Source: Alphaproteobacteria bacterium
GTDB lineage: Bacteria; Pseudomonadota; Alphaproteobacteria; CACIAM-22H2
DNA: 13,038 nt
NCBI GenBank assembly: GCA_016869415.1
Contig: VGEI01000059.1
Coordinates: forward strand, 1-13,038
Direction: 5' to 3'
Shown in pieces: positions 1 through 5,318 of the stretch. Position 1 is the stretch's first letter. Every line of letters begins with the position of its first letter. A program made the position numbers and the translations under genes. The notes below the pieces were generated by a model. It worked only from the letters and a program-made list of their open reading frames with translations. It did no database searches and was not told the DNA's origin.

Positions 1-18
1 GATCGGGAAGTAAGACGA

Positions 19-44
19 TCGGCGCCCCGCCGGCGGGGCACCGA
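19..44 (-). terminator. possible weak terminator hairpin after the secreted-protein gene
   Basis: The DNA can form an 11-bp GC-rich stem (one G-U pair on the minus strand) closing a CCGG tetraloop. Its core, 24-39, is a perfect palindrome. Read on the minus strand it lies about 110 bases past the stop of the secreted-protein gene and is followed by a mildly T-rich stretch (TCGTCTTACTT), not a clean T-run. It could instead end a gene left of the window. The call rests on shape alone. Confidence 0.3.
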
Positions 45-70
45 CCCAGTCCTCAAAACAGCATTCGGCC

Positions 71-94
71 ACCGGGGAGAGTACCGGCCCCGGT
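71..94. repeat. short inverted repeat
   Basis: ACCGGGG at 71-77 is matched by CCCCGGT at 88-94 across a 10-base loop. It sits in the 152-base stretch at the left edge in which I see no gene. No T-run follows on either strand, so it is not a convincing terminator, and GC-rich DNA makes such repeats by chance. Confidence 0.3.
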
Positions 95-152
95 GTACCG
101 AACTGCTCGAACCATACATGCCGATGGCGAGAGCGGAGTTGGACGCTCCTCG

Positions 153-863
153 CTACTTCGCCTGTACCCGGCCCGGCAGCGAGAGGTCACCCGAGGCGAC
201 CTTGAACACGCCGCTCACACAAAGGAACGGCGCATGCAGGTTGCCATTGACCTTGAGCGCCGTCGTCACCGCGTCAAAGCCGACGGAACGCGCGACCTCG
301 GCGCTTTCGAAGGGCACGGTCACACGCACTGCACTGCCACCAAGCCGCGGGCGATAGCCGGGGCTATCGATGAAGATCGGCGCGCCCGGCCAGGTCTTCG
401 GCAGCCGCGGCTTGGCGCCGGGCTCGATGTCGCGGACCTTGAGCCCGGCGGCCCCGCAGGCCGGATCCTTGGCCAGAACGACCCAGTGGAAATGCCACTC
501 CGCGCCCCTGTTGGCAAAGAGCGGCTCGTCGTTGAAATCGGGATGGGCGGTGACCGCCGCAGCAAGGATGCCGCTGCCCTTCTCGAAGCCGACGGTCTCG
601 GGATCGAGATTCGTCGGCCAGACGTAGGCGTGAACGCCCGATCCGGCGAAGTGTCCGGTCTTGGCCGGCTTGTCGGCGCCGACCGTGCCGCGCGTGCGCA
701 TGGTGAAGGTGACTAGGTGATCCTTGGCCTCGGCCGAAGCGCTGAGGATGTCGAACGAGGCGGTCACCGCCTCGGCGGCCTTGGCCTTGATCTCGTGGCT
801 TTGGGCGGCAGTGGCCGCGACGAGCGCTGCGGCCGTGACAGCCGCGAAGAGAGAGCGAGACAT
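153..863 (-). CDS. secreted (periplasmic) protein of unknown function
   Basis: The product is 236 residues. I do not recognise a named family with certainty. The N-terminus is a typical signal peptide: MSRSLF, then an Ala/Val-rich core to about residue 20, with a plausible cleavage AAQS|HEIK that would leave His23 as the first mature residue. The mature part has two cysteines (C136, C215) that could form a disulfide. It also has a WHFHW cluster (123-127), HAYVWPT (78-84) and HPDF (107-110). No membrane segment is seen after the signal. I chose the start at 863 because AAGGAG (869-874) stands 5 bases before it; an in-frame ATG at 878 lies upstream of that ribosome site and would only add MQGVQ. 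It diverges from a MarR-type regulator gene, and the shared spacer holds operator-like palindromes, so it is probably the regulator's target. Export is inferred from the signal peptide; function is unknown. Confidence 0.85.
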   Translation of the reverse strand: MSRSLFAAVTAAALVAATAAQSHEIKAKAAEAVTASFDILSASAEAKDHLVTFTMRTRGTVGADKPAKTGHFAGSGVHAYVWPTNLDPETVGFEKGSGILAAAVTAHPDFNDEPLFANRGAEWHFHWVVLAKDPACGAAGLKVRDIEPGAKPRLPKTWPGAPIFIDSPGYRPRLGGSAVRVTVPFESAEVARSVGFDAVTTALKVNGNLHAPFLCVSGVFKVASGDLSLPGRVQAK

Positions 864-868
864 CTGGA

Positions 869-874
869 CTCCTT
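869..874 (-). promoter_or_regulatory. ribosome binding site deciding the secreted-protein start
   Basis: AAGGAG on the minus strand, 5 bases before the ATG at 863. It lies downstream of the other in-frame ATG (878) and so supports the shorter start. Confidence 0.7.
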
Positions 875-876
875 GC

Positions 877-899
877 ATTAGTAGCGAGTAGCTACTAAT
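877..899. promoter_or_regulatory. operator candidate O1 (MarR-type palindrome)
   Basis: ATTAGTAG (877-884) and CTACTAAT (892-899) are perfect inverted arms around a 7-base centre. The segment TAGCGAGTAGCTACTA (882-897) recurs with one change at 934-949. Its left half TAGTAGCGA and the right half of the second copy, TCGCTACTA, together define an ideal site TAGTAGCGAnTCGCTACTA. It would cover the start of transcription of the secreted-protein gene if the promoter at 899-927 is real. That the neighbouring MarR protein binds here is inferred from position and symmetry. Confidence 0.6.
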
Positions 900-927
900 C
901 TCTAGCGAGCTTGGGCAGGGTCGTCAA
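899..927 (-). promoter_or_regulatory. candidate promoter of the secreted-protein gene
   Basis: On the minus strand TTGACG (922-927) is a good -35 box. With a 17-base spacer it is followed by TAGAGA (899-904), a poor -10 box matching 3 of 6. The start of transcription would fall inside operator candidate O1, which fits repression by the divergent regulator. The -35 box is the stronger half of the evidence. Confidence 0.4.
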
Positions 928-930
928 GAG

Positions 931-949
931 CAATAGCGAGTCGCTACTA
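931..949. promoter_or_regulatory. operator candidate O2 overlapping the regulator start codon
   Basis: TAGCGA (934-939) and TCGCTA (941-946) are perfect inverted arms around one base. The stretch 934-949 matches 882-897 in 15 of 16 bases. Its last base is the A of the regulator's ATG (949-951), so a protein bound here would cover the regulator's own translation start and probably its transcription start. This suggests autoregulation. A third half-site, TAGCGAG, lies between the two copies at 903-909. Confidence 0.6.
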
Positions 950-1521
950 TGTCGGAAAAGGCGTTGGACGCCGCCTACCTCATCGACCGCCTGGAGCGCC
1001 TGGCGCGCAGCGGCGAACTGGTCGAGGGGCTCAACCCTGCGCAGTGGGACGCGTTGCGCTATCTCGCGCAGGCCAACCGTTTCTCACGCACGCCGGCGGC
1101 ACTGGCCGACTATCTTGCCTCGACTCGCGGCACGGTGTCGCAGACGCTCATCGCGCTGGAGGGCAAGGGCTATGTCAGCCGCGAACCGAGCCCGCGCGAC
1201 AAACGCTCGATCGAGCTGGCGCTGACCCGCCAGGGCGAGCGCGCGCTCAAGCGCGACCCGCTGCTGGTCCTGGCGCATGACATCGCACAGGCGGCCGGAC
1301 CTCGCGCCGAGCTGTTCGTCGAGATCCTGCAGCAGACGCTGCGCAACGCCCTGGCGCGCAACCGAGGCCGGGCCTTCGGCATCTGCGCCAGCTGCCGGCA
1401 TTTCTGCGCCCGCGTCCATCCATCATCGGGCAGCCCGCATCACTGCGCTCTGTTGGATGTGCGCCTGTCCGACGCCGACAGCCGCACCATCTGCATCGAG
1501 CAGGAGCCGGTCGCCGCCTAG
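949..1521 (+). CDS. MarR-family regulator with a cysteine-rich C-terminal tail
   Basis: A DNA-binding regulator of 190 residues, longer than the usual 140-160 for MarR. Residues about 30-105 read as the winged helix-turn-helix: ALRYLAQ, then PAALADYLASTRGTVSQTL as helix-turn-recognition helix, LEGKGYVSRE leading into the wing, and the typical DKRSIELALTRQGERAL. The first 145 residues have no cysteine, whereas the last 45 have five: C146, C149, C153, C166 and C182, with H151, H157, H164 and H165. That spacing suggests a metal or Fe-S site as the sensing element, which is inference. No ribosome site precedes the ATG, so translation may be leaderless; a TTG at codon 6 with GGAAAAGG before it is a less likely start. 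It diverges from the secreted-protein gene and its stop overlaps that of cobT in a shared CTAG. The MarR fold is secure; the ligand is unknown. Confidence 0.9.
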   Translation: MSEKALDAAYLIDRLERLARSGELVEGLNPAQWDALRYLAQANRFSRTPAALADYLASTRGTVSQTLIALEGKGYVSREPSPRDKRSIELALTRQGERALKRDPLLVLAHDIAQAAGPRAELFVEILQQTLRNALARNRGRAFGICASCRHFCARVHPSSGSPHHCALLDVRLSDADSRTICIEQEPVAA

Positions 1522-2549
1522 GCGCTCTTGCCGCTGACTCCGGCTTCGCCGAACGTCGCCATGCCGCTGTGGCAGGCGACGGCAGAGCGCAGGATGTTGA
1601 CGGCCAGCGCCGCCCCCGAGGCTTCGCCGAGGCGCATGCCGAGATCGAGCAGCGCTGTTTTGCCGAGCTTGTCCAACAGGCGGCGGTGTCCGGGCTCAGC
1701 CGAGACATGTGCGACCAGGCAGTGATCGATGGCCCGCGAGTCGAGCGCCCAAACGACCGCAGCAGCGGTCGTACAGGCAAAACCATCGAGCACCACCGGT
1801 ATCCGCGCCAGGCGCGCCGCCAGCAGCGCACCGGCGATCGCCGCCAGCTCATGCCCGCCGAGATGGCGCAGGATCTCCAGCGGATCGGCGAGAGCGGCCT
1901 TGTGCCGGGCCACGCCCTCGGCCACCACCTCGATCTTGTTGGCCAGGGCCGTACCGGCGAGGCCGGTGCCGGGACCGGTCCAGTCCTCGGCCGCGCCGCC
2001 GAAGAGCGCCAGGCAGAGGGCCGAGGCCGAGCTCGTGTTGGCGATGCCCATCTCGCCCAGGCAGAGAAGATCGACACCGGGCTCCACCGCCATCATGCCG
2101 TAGGCCATGGCGCGGGCGCATTCCTCCTCGCTCATCGCCGGCGCGACGGTGAAATCGCGGGTCGGCCGGTCCAGGGCCATCTCATAGACGCGCAGATCGG
2201 CATCGGCCTGCTTGCAGAGCTGGTTCACCGCCGCACCGCCGGCGATGAAGTTCTGCACCATCTGCGCCGTCACCGAAGCGGGAAAGGCTGAGACACCGCG
2301 CGCCGCCACACCGTGATTGCCGGCGAAGACGCAGACCCGCGGATGGTCGATGCGCGGCGGATGCCGGCCCTGCCAGGTGGCGAGCCACGACGTCAGCTCC
2401 TCGAGCCGGCCCAGGGCGCCGGCCGGCTTGGTCAGGATCGCTTCGCGCTGCGCCGCCGCGGTCGCCGCCTCGAGGTGCGGCCCCGGCAGCTCCGGCAGCA
2501 GGGCGCGGATCTCGGCGAAGCTGGCGACGGGTGCGGCGGGATCGGCCAT
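1518..2549 (-). CDS. cobT: nicotinate-nucleotide--dimethylbenzimidazole phosphoribosyltransferase
   Basis: The enzyme moves phosphoribose from nicotinate mononucleotide to 5,6-dimethylbenzimidazole, giving alpha-ribazole phosphate for the lower loop of cobalamin, in the cytoplasm. The 343 residues are close to the family's usual 340-356. Seen in order: KPAGALGRLE near residue 41, FAGNHGVAARGVSAFP (75-90), CLGEMGIANTSSASAL (163-178) with E166, and the C-terminal MATFGEAGVS with E335, which corresponds to the catalytic glutamate known in Salmonella CobT. The ATG at 2549 is chosen because it gives family length; the frame stays open further, but that part overlaps cobS and reads as low-complexity Arg/Pro. 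No clear ribosome site is seen. It is transcribed alone, divergent from cobS over 80 bases, and meets the MarR-type gene tail to tail. It is called CobU in the P. denitrificans scheme, and it is not the cobaltochelatase CobT. Confidence 0.97.
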   Translation of the reverse strand: MADPAAPVASFAEIRALLPELPGPHLEAATAAAQREAILTKPAGALGRLEELTSWLATWQGRHPPRIDHPRVCVFAGNHGVAARGVSAFPASVTAQMVQNFIAGGAAVNQLCKQADADLRVYEMALDRPTRDFTVAPAMSEEECARAMAYGMMAVEPGVDLLCLGEMGIANTSSASALCLALFGGAAEDWTGPGTGLAGTALANKIEVVAEGVARHKAALADPLEILRHLGGHELAAIAGALLAARLARIPVVLDGFACTTAAAVVWALDSRAIDHCLVAHVSAEPGHRRLLDKLGKTALLDLGMRLGEASGAALAVNILRSAVACHSGMATFGEAGVSGKSA

Positions 2550-2570
2550 GACGAGACTCGCAAGGGTGCG

Positions 2571-2599
2571 TTGGCGGCGGCGCGGGACTGTCCTATAAC
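2571..2599 (+). promoter_or_regulatory. candidate sigma70-type promoter for cobS-cobC-purC
   Basis: TTGGCG (2571-2576) and TATAAC (2594-2599) stand 17 bases apart in the 80-base spacer between cobT and cobS. Transcription would start near 2606, leaving a leader of about 24 bases, too short for a riboswitch. Both boxes fit the consensus well for such GC-rich DNA. Confidence 0.5.
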
Positions 2600-2629
2600 C
2601 CCGGCCGGACCGCCAGCGGATTCCCCCAC

Positions 2630-3424
2630 ATGCCTGCCGACTTCCCGCGTCTTGCCAATATGCCGGAGAGCCTCGCCCGCTGGTGGCTGGAGATTCGTGT
2701 CGCCCTGGCTTTCCTGACGCGCATTCCCATTCCCCTCGATGACGCGCCGGACCTGAAGCTGGCTCAGGCGGCACGCGGATTCCCCATCGCCGGCCTGGCG
2801 GTCGGCATCGCCGGCGCCGTGGTCTTCGCCATCGCCGAAGTCTTCGCCCTGCCGACATTGGTTGCGGCATTGCTCGCCGTCGCCGGCATGGTGCTGCTCA
2901 CCGGCGGCCTGCACGAGGACGGCCTGGCCGACACCGCCGACGGGCTCGGCGGCGGGCGCGACCGCGAGCACGCCCTCGCCGTCATGCGTGACAGCCGCAT
3001 CGGCAGCTATGGCGTGATCGCCCTGACAATCGCCATCGGGCTGCGTGCCGCCGCTATCGCTGCGCTGGGCTATCCCGACGCGGCTGGCCTAGCCATCGTC
3101 GCCGCTGCCTGCGCCTCGCGTGCCCTACTGCCGGCCGTCATGTTCCTCATGCCGCCGGCCCGGCCCGACGGGCTGGCGCAGGCCGCCGGCACCCCCAGCC
3201 AACGCGCCGCGATCGAGGCCGCCGCCCTCGGCGGCATCGTGCTCCTGCTCTGTCTCGGCCTTCTCGCCGGCCTGCTGCTGATCGCCCTGTTGGCCCTGTT
3301 CACCGCGCTCTTCCTGCGCTATCTCCAGCATCGTCTCGGCGGCCAGACCGGCGACACGCTGGGAGCCGTGCAGCAGGGTGCCGAGGTCGTTATCCTGATC
3401 GTCGCCACAACCGTCACACCCTAG
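2630..3424 (+). CDS. cobS: adenosylcobinamide-GDP ribazoletransferase (cobalamin synthase)
   Basis: A membrane enzyme that joins adenosylcobinamide-GDP to alpha-ribazole (or its phosphate) to make adenosylcobalamin (phosphate). The 264 residues fit the family (about 245-270). Markers: LAFLTRIPIP (26-35), the signature GGLHEDGLADTADGL (92-106) with acidic residues that in this family bind metal, MRDSRIGSYG (119-128), and the C-terminal GQTGDTLGAVQQGAEV (238-253). Hydrophobic spans near 53-73, 76-92, 128-147, 150-173, 199-228 and 251-262 predict a polytopic inner-membrane protein. The ATG at 2630 is the first in frame; an ATG at 2660 would also leave the conserved part intact, and neither has a strong ribosome site. 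It is the first gene of a unit with cobC (6-base gap) and purC. Called CobV in P. denitrificans. Confidence 0.96.
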   Translation: MPADFPRLANMPESLARWWLEIRVALAFLTRIPIPLDDAPDLKLAQAARGFPIAGLAVGIAGAVVFAIAEVFALPTLVAALLAVAGMVLLTGGLHEDGLADTADGLGGGRDREHALAVMRDSRIGSYGVIALTIAIGLRAAAIAALGYPDAAGLAIVAAACASRALLPAVMFLMPPARPDGLAQAAGTPSQRAAIEAAALGGIVLLLCLGLLAGLLLIALLALFTALFLRYLQHRLGGQTGDTLGAVQQGAEVVILIVATTVTP

Positions 3425-3430
3425 AGGCTC

Positions 3431-4057
3431 ATGAGCGAAACCCGCTGGTGGTTCGTACGCCACGCCCCCGTCCCCAATCCCGAAGCGCGCTGCTACGGCC
3501 AGACCGATGTCGCCTGCGACACGACGAACACGGCTGCCTTCGACAACCTCGCCCGCCGCGTGCCGCGCGAAGCGGTGTGGATGGCCACGCCGCTGTCACG
3601 CACCCAGCGCACCATGCACGCCATCCACAAGGCGCGTGGCACGACACCCGAGCCGCTGCATCTCGAGCCCCGACTGGCCGAGCAGTGCTTCGGCGAGTGG
3701 CAGGGCCGGACCTATGCCGAGCTCGGCGCCTACGGCCACGGCACCACCGCAGCGCATCGTTTCTGGCTGGCGCCGGCGCATTCCGTGCCGCCGGGCGGCG
3801 AGAGCTTCGTCACGGTGATGGAGCGCGTACACAAAGCCGTGGAGGCCCTGTCGAAGACGCATGCCGGCCGGGACATCGTCTGCGTTGCCCATGGCGGCTC
3901 GATCCGCGCCGCCCTCGCCCTGAGCCTCGGGCTGACGCCGGAAGCGGCCCTGGCCGTGAACATCGACACACTGTCGCTGACCCGCATCGACCTGATCGAG
4001 AACGCTACCGCCGGGCATGGCTGGCGCGTCGGCCTGGTCAACCAGCCAGCCGTCTAG
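3431..4057 (+). CDS. cobC: histidine phosphatase family protein, probable alpha-ribazole phosphatase
   Basis: A 208-residue member of the phosphoglycerate-mutase-like phosphatase family. Seen: the phosphohistidine motif FVRHAP with R10 and H11, SRTQRT (56-61) with the second phosphate-binding arginine, ECXFGEWQG-like text (AEQCFGEWQG, 83-92), GGESF (122-126) and the second histidine motif VAHGGSIRAA (152-161) with H154. In this family CobC removes phosphate from alpha-ribazole phosphate (or from cobalamin 5'-phosphate). The substrate is inferred from position: the gene follows cobS by 6 bases, with AGAGG (3423-3427) just before the ATG, and CobS acts on the same intermediate. A role as another phosphatase cannot be excluded. 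This CobC is unrelated to the P. denitrificans protein of the same name. Confidence 0.88.
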   Translation: MSETRWWFVRHAPVPNPEARCYGQTDVACDTTNTAAFDNLARRVPREAVWMATPLSRTQRTMHAIHKARGTTPEPLHLEPRLAEQCFGEWQGRTYAELGAYGHGTTAAHRFWLAPAHSVPPGGESFVTVMERVHKAVEALSKTHAGRDIVCVAHGGSIRAALALSLGLTPEAALAVNIDTLSLTRIDLIENATAGHGWRVGLVNQPAV

Positions 4058-4060
4058 GAC

Positions 4061-5050
4061 ATGCCCCCCGACACGGCGGCGCTGTCGCCCTACCTCGACA
4101 GCGTGCTGCGCGATGCGACGATCGCGGAGCTGCCCAACCACTATCGCGGCAAGGTGCGCGACAACTACGACCTGCCCGGCGGACGGCGCATCCTCATCGC
4201 CACCGACCGCCTCAGCGCCTTCGACATCATCCTCACGGCCATCCCGCTCAAGGGCCAGGTGCTGACCCAGATCGCACGCTTCTGGTTCGATGCCACGCGC
4301 GACATCTGTCCCAATCATGTGATCGAGTATCCCGATCCCAACGTGGTGGTCGGCCGGCACCTCAGGATCCTGCCGGTGGAAATCGTGGTGCGCGACTATC
4401 TCGCCGGCACCACCTCGACCTCGATCCTTTCCATGTACAAGGCCGGCCGGCGCGAGATATACGGCGCACGCTTCGCCGACGGGATGCGCGACAACCAGAA
4501 GCTGCCGCAGACGCTCATCACGCCGACCACCAAGGCCGCCGATGGCGGCCATGACGAGCCGCTGACCGCGTCCGAGATTCTCGAACGCGGCCTGCTGACC
4601 AAGGCGCAGTGGCAGGGTGTCTCCGAACGCGCGCTGGCGCTCTTCGCCCGCGGTCGCGAGATCGCCGCCCGCCACGGGCTGATCCTGGTCGACACCAAGT
4701 ATGAGTTCGGCCTCACCGAGGACGGCCAGATCCTGCTGGCCGACGAGGTCCATACCCCCGACAGCAGCCGCTACTGGTTCCAGGCCAGCTACGAGCAGCG
4801 TTTTGCCACCGGCCAGCGCCCGGAAAGTTTCGACAAGGATTTCGTGCGCACCTGGGTGACGGCACGCTGCGACCCCTACAAGGACAGGATCCCGGAAATC
4901 CCGCGCGAGGTGATCCTCGAGGCGGCGCGCATCTACATCGGCGCCTATGAGATGATCACCGGCCAGGGTTTCGTGCTGCCTCCGGCCGGCCAGAAGCCGC
5001 TGGACAGGATCCGCGCCAATCTCGCCCGGTACTTCACCCGGCAAGGCTGA
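4061..5050 (+). CDS. purC: phosphoribosylaminoimidazole-succinocarboxamide synthase (SAICAR synthase)
   Basis: The ATP-dependent step of purine synthesis that joins CAIR and aspartate to give SAICAR. At 329 residues it is the long, yeast ADE1-like form, not the short bacterial form of about 240-255. Motifs: YRGKVRDNYD (28-37), ATDRLSAFD (47-55), VRDYLAGTTSTS (110-121), LITPTTKA (152-159), LVDTKYEFG (209-217) and ADEVHTPDSSRYW (227-239). The ATG lies 3 bases after the cobC stop with only AGGA (4056-4059) next to it, an unusually close ribosome site that points to coupling with cobC translation. It is the only gene here without a direct B12 role. The substrate precursor AIR is also the source of dimethylbenzimidazole in the anaerobic Bza route and of the thiamine pyrimidine. 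Many related genomes have a second purC; whether this one does cannot be seen. Confidence 0.96.
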   Translation: MPPDTAALSPYLDSVLRDATIAELPNHYRGKVRDNYDLPGGRRILIATDRLSAFDIILTAIPLKGQVLTQIARFWFDATRDICPNHVIEYPDPNVVVGRHLRILPVEIVVRDYLAGTTSTSILSMYKAGRREIYGARFADGMRDNQKLPQTLITPTTKAADGGHDEPLTASEILERGLLTKAQWQGVSERALALFARGREIAARHGLILVDTKYEFGLTEDGQILLADEVHTPDSSRYWFQASYEQRFATGQRPESFDKDFVRTWVTARCDPYKDRIPEIPREVILEAARIYIGAYEMITGQGFVLPPAGQKPLDRIRANLARYFTRQG

Positions 5051-5075
5051 ATCCTGTAGCCCGCCGTAAAGGGCG

Positions 5076-5084
5076 TGCTAGATT
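5076..5084 (+). promoter_or_regulatory. possible extended -10 box before the riboswitch
   Basis: TGC followed by TAGATT (5079-5084) resembles an extended -10 element, and transcription would start near 5090, where the aptamer begins. No good -35 box lies 16-18 bases upstream (5055-5062), so this rests mainly on position. Without it, the downstream genes would be read from the cobS promoter through purC. Confidence 0.35.
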
Positions 5085-5240
5085 GACCTCGCGTTCCGGA
5101 CAGGGAAGCCGGTGCAAGACCGGCGCTGCCCCCGCAACTGTCAGCGGCGAGTGACGCGGCCATTTTCCAGCCACTGGGTAACCGGGAAGGCGAAGGCCGC
5201 TTCACACTGACCCGCGAGCCAGGAGACCTCCCGGACGCCG
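5085..5240 (+). promoter_or_regulatory. cobalamin riboswitch aptamer
   Basis: An adenosylcobalamin-type aptamer (Rfam Cobalamin class) in the gap between purC and cobU. Seen: P1 strands GCGTTC (5091-5096) and GGACGC (5233-5238); TTCC followed by the conserved AGGGAAGCCGGTGCAAGACC (5102-5121); the CCCCGCAACTGT core (5130-5141) in the loop of stem CGCTG/CAGCG (5124-5128, 5142-5146); and the B12 box AGCCAGGAGACCT (5217-5229). All the conserved parts expected of the family are present. The family normally lowers expression of the downstream genes when cobalamin is plentiful, so it should control cobU-cobW-cobN-cobO-cobQ. Confidence 0.95.
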
Positions 5241-5318
5241 CGCCCCGGCGAAACCGCGCAGCGGTTTGCGCGGGCAGGCGCGCCCTGACCAGCAACCGTC
5301 CTCGGAGGGAGGCGTGTC
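5241..5318 (+). promoter_or_regulatory. riboswitch expression platform with two competing hairpins
   Basis: Two hairpins share the same bases and cannot form together. One is AAACCGC (5251-5257) with GCGGTTT (5261-5267), loop GCA. The other is CCGCGCA (5254-5260) with TGCGCGG (5267-5273), loop GCGGTT. The second loop's GCGG (5261-5264) can pair with CCGC (5132-5135) in the aptamer's L5, as in the L5-L13 kissing contact of this riboswitch class. No T-run follows either hairpin, so intrinsic termination is unlikely. The cobU ribosome site AGGGAGG (5306-5312) lies about 33 bases downstream of the hairpins. How the hairpins reach it is not clear. Confidence 0.5.

Noticed and set aside
2550..2870. 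N-terminal extension of cobT to 2870
   Set aside because: It would overlap the start of cobS, reads as low-complexity Arg/Pro/Gly, and makes cobT about 100 residues too long.
3448..4554. 368-residue plus-strand frame overlapping cobC and purC
   Set aside because: Arg/Pro/His-rich low-complexity text; the other frames encode recognised enzymes.
3596..5044. 482-residue open frame on the minus strand across cobC and purC
   Set aside because: Shadow of two convincing plus-strand genes; no motifs, no ribosome site.
5057..5080. Possible terminator hairpin after purC (TAGC...GCTA, GCCC...GGGC)
   Set aside because: The stems are short and out of register, and no T-run follows.
5083..5088. TTGACC as a -35 box
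   Set aside because: A -10 box 17 bases later would lie inside the riboswitch aptamer and nothing suitable is there; it would also start transcription within the aptamer.
5227..5312. CCTCCC in the B12 box pairing with GGGAGG of the cobU ribosome site
   Set aside because: The match is exact, but it would hide the ribosome site when ligand is absent, the reverse of the usual off-switch. Pyrimidine runs matching a ribosome site are common by chance.
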